Below are positions 49,843-61,183 of a stretch of 64,000 bases of DNA, piece by piece. Source of the stretch: Thuidium tamariscinum. Lineage: Eukaryota > Streptophyta > Bryopsida > Hypnales > Thuidiaceae. The stretch covers positions 5,580,001-5,644,000 of the forward strand of contig OX344757.2 in the NCBI GenBank assembly GCA_947034885.2, read 5' to 3'. Under the pieces are notes generated by a model that saw only the letters and a program-made list of their open reading frames with translations, was not told the DNA's origin and searched no databases. Both the position numbers and the translations under genes were made by a program. The number at the start of each line of letters is the position of its first letter. Position 1 is the first letter of the stretch.

Positions 49843-50560
49843 TTTGGAGCCTATATCCCCTTCATGCAATGTTTGTTTTTAACAAAAATTTATTGTATTA
49901 TGTTCCTTTTGAAATCTAGTTATTGTTGTAAAATTTTCATCTCATTCAAAGTTGTTTTGAATAATTGGGAGCAATGTGAAGCTCAAAACCTAGTTTTTTT
50001 TATAATTCATGTGAACTTTAGCGGCTTATTTCTTCTTCATTCAATGTACATTTCTAATTTCTAATAAATTTTTTTAGAAAATTTGTACATACTAGTTTAG
50101 TTTTTGTTATTAAAATTTCATATCAATCCAAAAAATTATGAGTGACTAAGAAGCATTTTAATAGGAGGTTCAACCATAGATGTACTTTTTGCAACTATTT
50201 TTTGACCAATTTCAAATCCATTTTCCAAACATAATGAATCAATTGAATGATATTTTCTTCTACCAATGTGTTGGTTGGTTGGTTTTGAAGTATTTTATAA
50301 TTTAAGTTATTTTCATTTTGAGTAGGTTTAGAAATCAAATTTAACCTCCAAATGTGTTTCTAGGAAAATTTTAGCATCCTTTTTCAACCCTAAAACATTA
50401 CAATCTTGCAAGCTAAGTATACGGCCAAATAATTCCAATTTTGATTTCACCATCTACAACATATACACTATAAGATTCTTTTATTGAGGTTTTCATATAT
50501 TAAAGGACATTTGAGGTCAAGGGAGGGCCATTTCAAAGTAGTTCCCCTACTTGTTCCTTG
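49843..50560. other. AT-rich intergenic DNA
   Basis: No gene was recognised. Confidence 0.4.
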
Positions 50561-50830
50561 TGATGTCTTGAAATAGTTAATCAGACCATAATGGTTGAAT
50601 TTTTGAATTTTTGAAAAAAAAATTAAAAAATTTCATAAAGTTGAATGAAACTGAATATTGAATTTAAAAACTATTTTTTAAAATTAAAAATACTAAAAAA
50701 TTAAAAAATACTATTTTCTAACGTGATAGTCTTTTAACTATATTAGACTAGTGATGTGGCATGTTTTTATATAGTTTGGAAGCTCAAAAGAACTCATGGT
50801 CTCCTATTGCCTTCAAATGTCTTCTAATGC
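50561..50830. mobile_element. TIR element family B, decayed copy 3
   Basis: Shares the interior layout of family B: an A/T-rich half with 'tttgaatttttgaaaaaa', then 'taacgtgatagtcttttaac', then 'ttcaaatgtcttctaatg'. Termini are eroded. Confidence 0.5.
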
Positions 50831-51010
50831 TTTAGTGACATTTAGATCTATACCACTTTAAAAATAATGATATTGTTAAACCATAAAAGGCCTTAGGCTT
50901 TCAAGGGTTAAAGGAGACATTAATATATCATGGTTATGCATGTTATGTCTTTTAATTTCATATTTTTCCATGACCTCAATTTTCAATTTGACAAGTAAAG
51001 ATAGGATTGA

Positions 51011-51158
51011 CACTACAAGAAAATGGGGGTATAAATGACTTGTCCACAATGACTGTACCAACAACAATGACTACAAAATGACTATTTTGTAGTCATTGTT
51101 GTTGGTACAGTCATTGTCATTGTGAACAATTCATTTATACCCCCATTTTCTTGTAGTG
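51011..51158. mobile_element. CACTA-type foldback MITE (148 bp) with 3-bp TSD
   Basis: Starts CACTACAAGAAAATGGGGGT and ends with the inverse, ...CTTGTAGTG. The two halves are almost perfectly complementary throughout, forming a long hairpin. TGA flanks it on both sides (51008-51010 and 51159-51161). CACTACAAGAAAA is the classic En/Spm terminus and 3-bp duplications are diagnostic of CACTA elements. Such hairpins can be transcribed into small RNAs. Confidence 0.9.
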
Positions 51159-51161
51159 TGA

Positions 51162-52480
51162 AAGACTTCAAATCAAGTTTACAATTTGAATTCTTGCATG
51201 ATCAAATGTTATAATCATTTAATTTATAAATGATGTTGTTGTGTTTTCTTTTCCTATATGTATGGAGTATAATAAAGACATATAAGAGTGGTTATTGAGT
51301 AGATTTGTTTATCATTAAGACCATATTGGAGAGAACTAAATAGTTGGCAGCTACCGTACCATAAAACTAACTAGTGTACCAATTTGAACTGCTAATATGA
51401 ATTGCCTCCAACTACTTTGAGACAATTTGTAATAAATTTGACCATAATTAAAAGGCTCCAACATATGCCATTATTTTTTGTTTATTGCCTTTTTAGAAGT
51501 AATGAGTGGTGTTGAATGATGTAAGATGCAAGTTAAAAGTTGGTTTCATTGGGATCTAAACATTTCTACTTTGAAATCTTATAGAATTTACATAGGTAGT
51601 CCTATACATACACACATACATTATATATATATATATATATATATATAATGTGTGTGTGTATGTGTATATATATTTATGGATATACATATGCAAATTCCTT
51701 TTTTTCCACCAATTCATCATTTTCATTCACTAACAAGAGAAAAATATCCACTTATGAAACAAAGCTTGCAACTGTGCTAAATTTCTTATTTTGATGATTG
51801 TGGTCATTTTTACCTTGGTTTGAATTTGAATTACTACAATTTTCATGAATGAAATCAATCAAACTCATTAAAATTTAGTCCTTTTGTTTAGATTTGAGTA
51901 CTCATAAAAAGAAAGACCTTTGGGCATCTAGAAATTAAGTGTCATCCCATTCAATAAGCCCGCATCCATATCCCTAAGAATATAAAAAAGGTGCAACTTC
52001 CCTTCCTATGCCTATGTTTACAATAAAATGCTCCATCCCCAAAACCAAGTACTCATTATTTATGGAAGCAACAATAGAATGATGAATAGTAGATATAGCA
52101 TCCGGACTTCCTACACCAAACAATTCATTTCAGTTTCTTTTCAATATGAAAGAGCCCCCCTTTTAGGTCAATCAATCCAAAAGGGCCCATGTAAAATTAT
52201 TATTAAATACAAACTTCCCAAGCCTGCAAAACCTAAAACCCCAAATCAAGGCCAGCTCCTCTTTCCTGCCATGCCCTCCGCAAGTCAAAACCCCAGAGCA
52301 AGAGAGAGAGACAAGACCTCGTGGACTGCTGGCCCGCGCCAGTGCTGACATGGCCCAGGCTCCGTGCTGACATGGCAAGCCCCAGGTGACGTGGCCATGA
52401 CCCCCGAGTGTGCTCTATGATGAGGCTCTGCCAGGCAACCGCGGAGATATAATGGAAAAGGCGAATGAATGAAACGGACC
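51162..52480. other. Intergenic DNA with a palindromic AT/GT microsatellite
   Basis: About 51,607-51,672 is a composite (CA)/(TA)/(TG) repeat that folds on itself. No gene is recognised. GC rises sharply from about 52,230 towards the next gene. Confidence 0.5.
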
Positions 52481-55384
52481 CCCGGCCCGCCCGGCCTTGG
52501 AATTGATAATTTCCTGCCCTAGTCCAATGGTGTACCCTCCGCGGCGTTGTTGGTGGGTTCAGTTCAGTTGTTGGGGCTGGCTGGTCAGTAGTGAATGGTA
52601 ACCTACTAGTAACTTCCCTCGTAAGAATGGAGGCGACGAAGACGACGGACGACGGGATTGTGTGCCGCTAGTTGCCTCACGTCGTTGCTTCTTCGCCTCG
52701 TGGCTATGGCGGGATCGTCACCGTCGTCGCCTGCGCTCTGCTGCTGAGGGAAAGGAATCGTCGCCGCCGCGAGGACAGGGGGGCACTGGAACGGGTGCGC
52801 GCGCGCGACCGAGATGGTGGCAGGACCGCGCGGCGCTGGGGAACGTGTGATCGGGGCGTTTTGACGGGACCGTTTTGGGTGGAGAAAGCAGGGAGAGAGG
52901 GGCGGTGGCAAGGGAAGTCAGCCAGCCAGCCTGCTTGCCTGTCTGCCTGTCTGCTTGCGATGGTCTGGTGATTTCGAGAAGCCGATTGGGAAGCATTGGG
53001 AGGCGCGGCGAGGTTTTGAACGAAGCTTGCTTGCTTGGGAACGAAAGCGTGGTGAGGGTTTGAAACGAGCGCGGGGGGTGGGTCGGATGGGGTTTCGTGG
53101 AGTGTGTGGTCGTGTCGTGGTGTTGTGTTGGTGAAGAGGTGAAGTGTTGGAGTGGACAAGGCGAGTTAGGTTTAAGAAGAGGAGGAGGAGGAGGACGATG
53201 GAGGAGATTTGGATTTGAGTGGGGAGTGATTTCGGGGGTGGTGGCCATCTTTAGGGTTTCGAGGAAGGATTATTCGTGGTTACTCCGGGGGAGACTTAGT
53301 GATACGTGGTGGTGGAGCCTCCACGCAATCTTGTGTTTTGGAGTGTGTATGTTGCGCTATTTATCGCTAGGTCACGAGGCTGAGTGTGGGAGATTGGCTC
53401 GGTGCGGTTATAAAGGTGTGTATTGCTTCTTGTGCTTGTTCGGGCAACTTGTGGCGGTCCGGGTTCTTGATTGCGGAGTAGTATAGGTGGCGACCGTGGG
53501 AATATTGCATTTTGATGTGTTTCAGCTTTTGGTTCTGAGACATTTTGTAGTGGTAGGTTTTTCGGTGGTGGAGGTTGACCTGGAAGAGTGTTGAATTAGG
53601 AGTAGGGGTTCTTTGAGGACTTGCGGTTCTGGACAGAGGGGAAGTATTGGCGTAGTGAGGAGGCAAGAGCTGAATTCCATCCCTTTTTGACGAACTCGGA
53701 GCATCACGTAGTATTTCCTGGAGATGCCGTTTTCAACGTTTCCGGTGTATGCTTGTGAACAGTGGCATTTCCCACCTTCGGCTGTAGAGGTAAGATGCAT
53801 CCATGGGCAGAACAGAATCCGTGATAGCGGCGTGTACTAGTGGGTATAGGCTGTAAGGAATGGCGAGCGAGGTTGTGCTGGAGTTTTGACTGGACCTGGA
53901 GGACGGGGAATTTTTCCTGCAGGAATAGGCTGGAGAGCCTCTGTGAAGGTCATGGAGATCGAGAGTGAGTTTATGTCACAAGATGGTTATGCATCCATTG
54001 ATTTCACGTTGCTGGATCGACCAAACAACAAGTATGTGCCTACCTGAGTATATTGGCTTTGTGCACAAACAACAATTGGTTTGATCGCTATCTTAATTGG
54101 GTCGATGATTGTATGCGGTTCTGGTGCTCGCGTGCATCGACCTTCTGTCGTTGACCGTGAATATAGAATGTAGGATTAAATAGTGTCTGCTTATTGTACG
54201 ATGATATCACAATGTGCATCCCACTGTTCAACTGATTCTGATAGAGGTTTGTGTCGCTTAAGCTTGACCCTGTACTCGCACTCATTGTCCACATTATTCT
54301 GTTCTGTAGCATCGCTTCAGCACCGGAGGCCACAGCGGTTTTGCTTCCAGGTGAGTACAGCACAGGATTTCACGCTAAGGTTTTCAACGATCATGAGCTA
54401 AGTCCTGTAGAGAACGTGATGTTCGTTCAGTTTATGACCGCATTTACGATTTACTTATCAGTCTTAGAAGTTCTGGTAGTGAGAGCTGAAAAACTGTGTC
54501 TTGCTGAACTGTGATACTCGTTGCGTTTCGAAGACGGGCATGCGACAGATTCATCGTTTCCCTCATTCGACCTCCTGGACGGTTCGGGAGTGGTCGGTTC
54601 TTATGGATACGCACGCGAGGCCGAAGATAATCAGTCTTTGGAGCAGTCGAGGTTAGTCAGCGTTCCCTTGTGGCTTGTTGGAGTTGGAAAGAATGGGTTA
54701 GTGCCGGTGGTGTTCTTGAGGTTTCAGTAGATGGATACTAGTGGCTTCTCGTTTGATTCAGGACTGGCGTGTGCCATATCAGGATTCGCAGACAGAATTT
54801 AGCTCACCTTTAGGGTTTGCAGTACTTGCATCGTTTGCGGTCATTGGTCCACGTTTGCCTACAGATGAAGTATGCAGTGCACCTTAAATACTTTCGAGGG
54901 AAGCATGTCAATGTTACGATCTAGCAATCATCTTTATATCTGGTTCTTCAAAGATTTAGCACGAGGTTGTCGAGGGTGCACTTTCAATGTGTGTGCACTG
55001 CCCCTCCTGTATTTTCGGTCTATTCGTTTTTGAATCCAGCTTCTCATTAACGTTATTCGTGAATGCATTGTGTTCAGGGATGGCTCTGAGAAAGAGCTGT
55101 ACAAGGAACAAGCGATGCATTCAAACGCTGATGTAATGAAGCGAGCAACCTTTGTAGCTTGAACTTCTAGGATCCTTTTTGATGTATTAGGGATGTAGGA
55201 TGTAGCTTGGCACACCCTTATGGGTTTGAGGAGGTTGCCTGATCTTTTGTTCAGAATTAGGGGCATTTTAGGGATATTGGTGTGGGTTGCGTGGTTACGT
55301 TCCTGCGTGCTTTGTTCATTCCCGTGGATTTTGGATGCATAATGTGTGTGGTGAGTTAAGGTAGTGATGAGTAATTTGTGAGTG
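52481..55384 (+). promoter_or_regulatory. Promoter and long 5' leader of the Gln-rich gene
   Basis: A GC-rich island covers about 52,480-53,300, typical of a promoter and first exon. The leader to the proposed start codon is long and probably spliced. Candidate donors include GTATGT near 54,030 and GTTAGT near 54,652; a candidate acceptor is the CAG ending at 55393. I could not join an upstream coding exon in frame, so coding sequence upstream of 55385 is possible but unproven. Confidence 0.45.
52627..52671 (+). CDS. Upstream ORF (14 codons) in the leader
   Basis: Encodes MEATKTTDDGIVCR then stop, near the 5' edge of the GC-rich leader, in a reasonable initiation context (A at -3, G at +4). 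If transcribed, it could reduce initiation at the main ORF. Conservation is unknown. Confidence 0.3.
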   Translation: MEATKTTDDGIVCR

Positions 55385-58300
55385 ATGGTGCAGAATGGAG
55401 TAGCAGCTAGCAATGTGGAGTACTCAGAGTATCAGATTCCTCAATCTGTGCCGAAGCCTGTTTCTAGCGTCGATTTTTTCGCCAAAAATCAAGCACCTCA
55501 ACAACAAGAGCAGCAGTCACAGTTGACTTTGTTTGGAAGTGACGGAGGCGAAGAAAGTCAGGAGTTCTTTGAGTCAGGTCAAGCCTCTCATCAGGCTCAG
55601 CCGGCAGGCAGTAGCTGGTGGACGCCCGATAATGCTTGGGTAGGAAATAACAGCCAGAGAGATCAGTCGCAGATGTTCAACTGGGCGGGTATGACGGAAG
55701 AGCAAAGGAGATCTATGCAATTGAAGATGGGGGGTTCTCAAAATAGCTCGGAATATCAGCAAGGAGCATTGTATTCTATGCCGCAGGCGGTAAATAGTGA
55801 TCCGACGCCCTCAATGTACGCTTTCTTGCCCACGAATACTCATCAGATGCATAAGATGCCTCAGCAAGGTGATGGAGGTCTGAATGCGCCAAGATTACAG
55901 GGTATTCAGAGTTCATCAACTGGGAAAGGCCCTCAGTATGATTTTCAGGGTCTTTTAAACGGATCTGCATATCATCAGGCTGAAAGTCTTGCACAAAATA
56001 TTGGATTAAATGAGCAACAGCGGTATAGGGCTATGATGCATGAAGCTAGTGGAAGAGAGCAGCAGATGCGAATGCAAGAAGCCAGGAATCGTGAGCAACA
56101 GCTTCTAATGCAAGAAGCGAACAATAGGGAGCAGCAGATTCGAGAGCAGCATCTTCGGCAACAGCAGCTTCGAGACCAGCAACTTAGGGAGCAGCAACTT
56201 CGAGAGCAGCAGCTTCGAATGCAGGAAGCGAGCAGTAGAGAGCAGCAGCTTCGGGAACAGCAGCTTCGGGAGCAACAGCTTCGCGAGCAGCAACTCCGTG
56301 AGCAGCAGCTTCGAATACAGGAAGCGAACAGAGAGCAGCAACTTCGATTGAAAGAAGCAAACAGCAGGGAACATCAGCTTCGGATGCAAGAATTGAGCAA
56401 TAGAGAGCAACAGCTTCGTTTGCAGGGCCAGCAGAACCAGAGCTTCAGCAAGTATGACAATCAGAACATGGAAGTCTCGCCATTGAAGGTTAGTGACTAT
56501 GACTTCTTGGGTGGTGCTGAATATGCGATGAAAGGACAACCTCCGTCTGAGGTTAGGCAGCAGCTTAATGAAAGTGATGCTCAGTTGTGGAGGCAACAAC
56601 AGCAGCAACAGCAGCAGCAGCAGCAGCAGCGGCAGCCTCGCCAGTTCAGCACCTATGCCAACAACAATTTTGAAGATTCGCATCAACGTCAACAGGCTCA
56701 GGTGTGTTTCTCTAAATTGCTTCAATTAAACCTCTATAATTCCGTTTTACTTTTATTTATCCTATTTCAAAGTAGTGAATTCTAGGTCTGGTGCCTGTGC
56801 ATGCAGAAAGTTCAGGAAACGCTGACGCAGAGATGCTTGTCATCAGTGAGAAATGCTGTGCTGTCTGCTTTTTGGTGTCGTAAAACTTATGGCAGGGGGC
56901 AGGCGTGTTCCTTTCAATCTTCTTATCGTGAAATGTTGTGGATTAAAATAAATGTATTAGTTGATGTATTAATCTTTCCTATCTTTCTTCCTCGGGGATT
57001 ATGGAAGATGAATCAATTTCTACTGCTACACCCGATTTTGAACTGAATTGACTGCACAACCCCTGATTCTTGCATTGTCAGTCGATTTGTCTTCAATCTG
57101 CGGCATAGGTGTAACTGAAAAAATTACTGCTGATTTTCCAGGTCAGACAGCGATTGCAGCATCATGCTCAGCAGCAACAATTATTTGCAGGAAATCAGAA
57201 TCAAGCCTCTGGGAACCAGTTTCAAGCATTTCTCGGTGAAGGTTCCTTACAGGATTTACCGCAAGTGATGCAGCATCAACCTGAGCGTGTGAACGCTCAT
57301 CAGACTGGTGCTGAGGAACATCACCCTTTTGTCCCTCCTAATGTTCAGGCAGTGAACCAAAATAATGCCGGAGGCCTTATGTACCCTCAGAATGAGACTG
57401 GTGCTGGTCAGGGTCCTATTAATTATCTTTTGGGGCAAGACAACAGTTTCAGCTGGCATCAATTGGCTATCAAAGCTTCAGCCCTTGATCAGTCCATGCA
57501 TGCATCTCCTGGAAATAGTAGTAAGGCAGGTCAGTCGAACCCTTATGCAAATGTACATGAAGGAGCAGTACCAGGATTTTTGGGTGGAATGGGCAAACAC
57601 CCGACACCTGCGGCTCAGATCAATAGACCTATTCCTCGTAGTCTTGGAGCAGGGCCGTCACCTTTGTTTGGAATGGAAGGTCGACCAGAAGGTCCCGATC
57701 ATCAGGCATCGAAAGCCAAAATGCTATTTGGGCAAGCAATGCAGCAACAACAGCAACAACAGCAGCCCCCTCTGACAGCGAAGCATATGCAAGGGTTTTC
57801 TGGTAATATTCAGCAGAGTAACTTCACCAGCCGACAGGTCTTAGAAGCAGCACAGAGACGACATCAACTGAGTCTGAGAGCAAATGCTGCTCAGCAAGAT
57901 GGGGCCCCTCCTGTTAAGCTATTTGCGCAAAGTCTGACCTCCCTGGACCCTATTCAGCAGCAGCAGCAGCAGCAGCAACACAATATGATGGCAGCCAACA
58001 GAAATGCCCAAAACTCACAGGTTCGTCATACAAATATTCTGCAACAGTCTGCACCTAACATGACGCAAGAAAGGAATCCTCATCTGACATCTAATCCTGG
58101 CCATCATTATCAGCAAGGAGTTAATCAGGCAGGTGGCTCCTTCTTGCAGAGTGGATCTGATAGGAAACAGCAGCCCATGTGGAACAACTATGAAATGGAG
58201 TCACAGGCATCGCAGGTTGAGGTTCCAGTGTTGTTACCAGGTAATGCTGATCCGTTGCTCAAAAGTAACTGCTGGCCTGCTGGGAGTGAGGGCCATGGTG

Positions 58301-61144
58301 CTCCTGACGCTGACAACTCATTGGCCTTTGAGAGGTCAAAGATGCAGCAGAATGTGTGGGGCGTTCATAATGTTCAACCCAGTAATTCCCAATCATCCGG
58401 TGATGGTGGTTCGAGACATCATACTCCGCAAGGTGGCGCTGTTGTTCAGCAGGGAACTTCCAAGTCTTCGGGTGGACCCCCTATGTCTACTCAGGCAAAT
58501 GGTTCTGTCATGCACCAGGGTTCTTTACAATCAGGGACATCAATGTTGGAACTATCTGAGCTAGAGGCAAATGGGAGGCAACAGGAATTGCAGAACTCTC
58601 AAGAGGAAACCAATTGGCGTAATCACAGCTTATTACAGGCGAGTCCTCAACAATCAGTAGCTACAAATTCGTCCCTCCAGGCATTTACGGAAACGGAACG
58701 TCCCCAGACGAGCTGGAAGAGCTTGTGGCAAAGTGTGCAGAATTCAGGGAACTCTAGTCAGCTAGCTGAGACAGATAAGGGGCAGCAGAACGCTTTATGG
58801 GGGCAGAATAACTCCCACGTGGCTGGGCCGCAACCTGAGTTATCTGATGGTGCAAATGCTAGGATTGCACTGAATGGGTGGGGTGGTACTCAAGGGACGA
58901 TGCAGGCGGATGCCAGTGGGGAAAGCCAACAAACTGCTAGGGAGCAACATGTAATGATTTCTGGGAGCCCTCAGCCGGGTCAAGGCTACCAAGATGTTGA
59001 AGGAAGGCAGCAATTGAGCAATCAGGGTCCAAGCTTTCAGGAGGCATTGAGTCAGGCCTCTTTAAGTGATAACGACCCCAGCTCAGCAAGTCAACATATC
59101 GATCAGGGCTTTCAGAATGCTGGCTCTTTTCCTCATCCAATCGACAGGGATGGGAATGTCGTCAATTCTTCTGATGTTGTTGGCCATAGTTCCAGTAGCA
59201 AAGAGTCCATTCATTTTTCCAAATTTCCAGTGGACCATCAGACATCCTTGAATAAGGGTAACTTGCATAATCAGGGGCAAGTTAATGCTTGGACTTCTGA
59301 TACGAGACAAAGGTTTAACGATACTTCGGTTCCATTGCTGGATAACAGCGGCCAGCAGGACGGTAGAGTACAGCTGCAGCTAAGTAACCAGCAAGCTGAG
59401 AACCGGTACACGTCTATGATGAATGCAAGAGCCTCTAATATGCAAGAGGAGTTTTCAGGGGCCCAATCACTTCGGACGATGAATGCAATGTCAGGATATG
59501 GACACCAAAATAACAATGAAAGGCCGAGTTTGTTGAATGGCGTCACAGAGGACGCCATGGCAGGCTGGGCACAAAGTCAAATGGCTGCTAATAAGATGCG
59601 AGTTCAACAGTCCAAGCTTGCAGGACGATCACTGCAGGCAAGCAATTTGGTTGGGAATGCGGGCAAGGTACAGGATATGATATGCCGTCACTTGATTCTT
59701 TTGAGCAACTTTGATCATGTACATAGCCTGTTTTCTAATTCTTTAAAATACAGATTCTTTATTGTCCAATATTACTGAAGGAAGTTTAAGTGTTAACCTA
59801 AATTTCTATGAAGTTCACTTATTAAGGTTTTAGAGCATGATTTTTCAGGGGCCTTTTTCGCCATCAAGACTTGAAAGTGCTGGTGATGAACAGACAAGCT
59901 ACACCAACAGTATGTTAGCGCACAGAGCACGATATTCTGGCCGGAGAGAAGTGGGAGATCCTGGAAGGTAAAAGTAGCTCCAGGTTATATTGACAGTGAG
60001 ATGATTTTTTTGCAGATTCAAGCTCTGCATTTCTTTAAAACCCTAGAAATTGCAGAAGTTAAGTCCCAATGGGAGGAGTGATAGCGTTAGAATTTCTGTG
60101 CACCACTCATATGCTGATGCTCTGTTAGACCTGGTGGATATGAAAGGAACCAATTCACAGAATGAGTATAGCGCTGTCCATATTTGTGCACTCCAGGATT
60201 ATTACTTGTCCTGATTGTTTTGCATTAAGTTAGTATTTGACCATTACATGTTTTTGATGTTGCTATACGAATTCTCAATTGCAGGAATACTCTCGAGCTA
60301 TTGAGTCGGACAGAGCAGGGGGAGGAGATTACCGAAGCTCTGGTAGATCAGGACGGATCAATACCCGAGGATGGTGCTGGACCTGCTGCGACTTCTTTAG
60401 CGCATTTGAGACCGGGTAAGTTTCAGTCCTTTTGAATTCACTAGTTCTGTACTGCAAAGGTGCTTCGTGTTAAAGATTTGTTGCTAATACATCTAACGCT
60501 CCCGTATTATGCCTTATGCAGGGCCTATGGGCGCTTCTCCTCTTCAACGTCCAACTCCATCGCGACCAGAACTTTTGTCGAGGGAGCAGATGGAGCTTCA
60601 ACCTTCAAGGAATATGGAGAACTGGCATCAAGGCAGGAACTTAATGCAAGACTATACTAGGGAGGACGTTCGTGCATATGCACAGTCACAAATGCAGTCA
60701 CAAATACAGTCACAAATGCAGGCCCAAATGCAAGCCCAAGTGCAGGCACAAAATATTCGAGCAGCTCAGTTACAAGCTGAAAATATGCCAAGGCCCGGTC
60801 AAATGCAGGAGAGAATGAACATGAATCCCGCTTTCGTTGGGGCAAACAGACACTTCCCTAATGATATGTCAAGGCAGACGGCCGCTAACATCTACAAAAG
60901 CCTTAGTGAAGCAGCGAAAGTACAGCTCCGACAGCAGATACAGCAACAGTCGCTTGCTAACCAGCAGCAGCTAGCTCAACAGAATCAAAGGGCCAGTGCA
61001 GCTACTCACTCAATGGACCATTCCAACATGTCTTCTGGCATTGACCCTAGAATGGCAGCACAGCAGCACATGTCCAGAGTGGGTTACCCAGATAGGCCAG
61101 CAATGCCTGCGGTGATGTCCTCTGAACAACAACTACAACAACAA

Positions 61145-61183
<39 letters not shown>

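Noticed and set aside
52704-53248. Minus-strand Pro/Ser/Thr-rich ORFs of 151 and 176 codons
   Set aside because: Open because of GC-rich leader composition; no domain, and the strand is opposite to the gene whose leader this is.
56105-56725. Minus-strand 206-codon Leu-rich ORF
   Set aside because: Antisense shadow of the LREQQ and poly-Q coding repeats.
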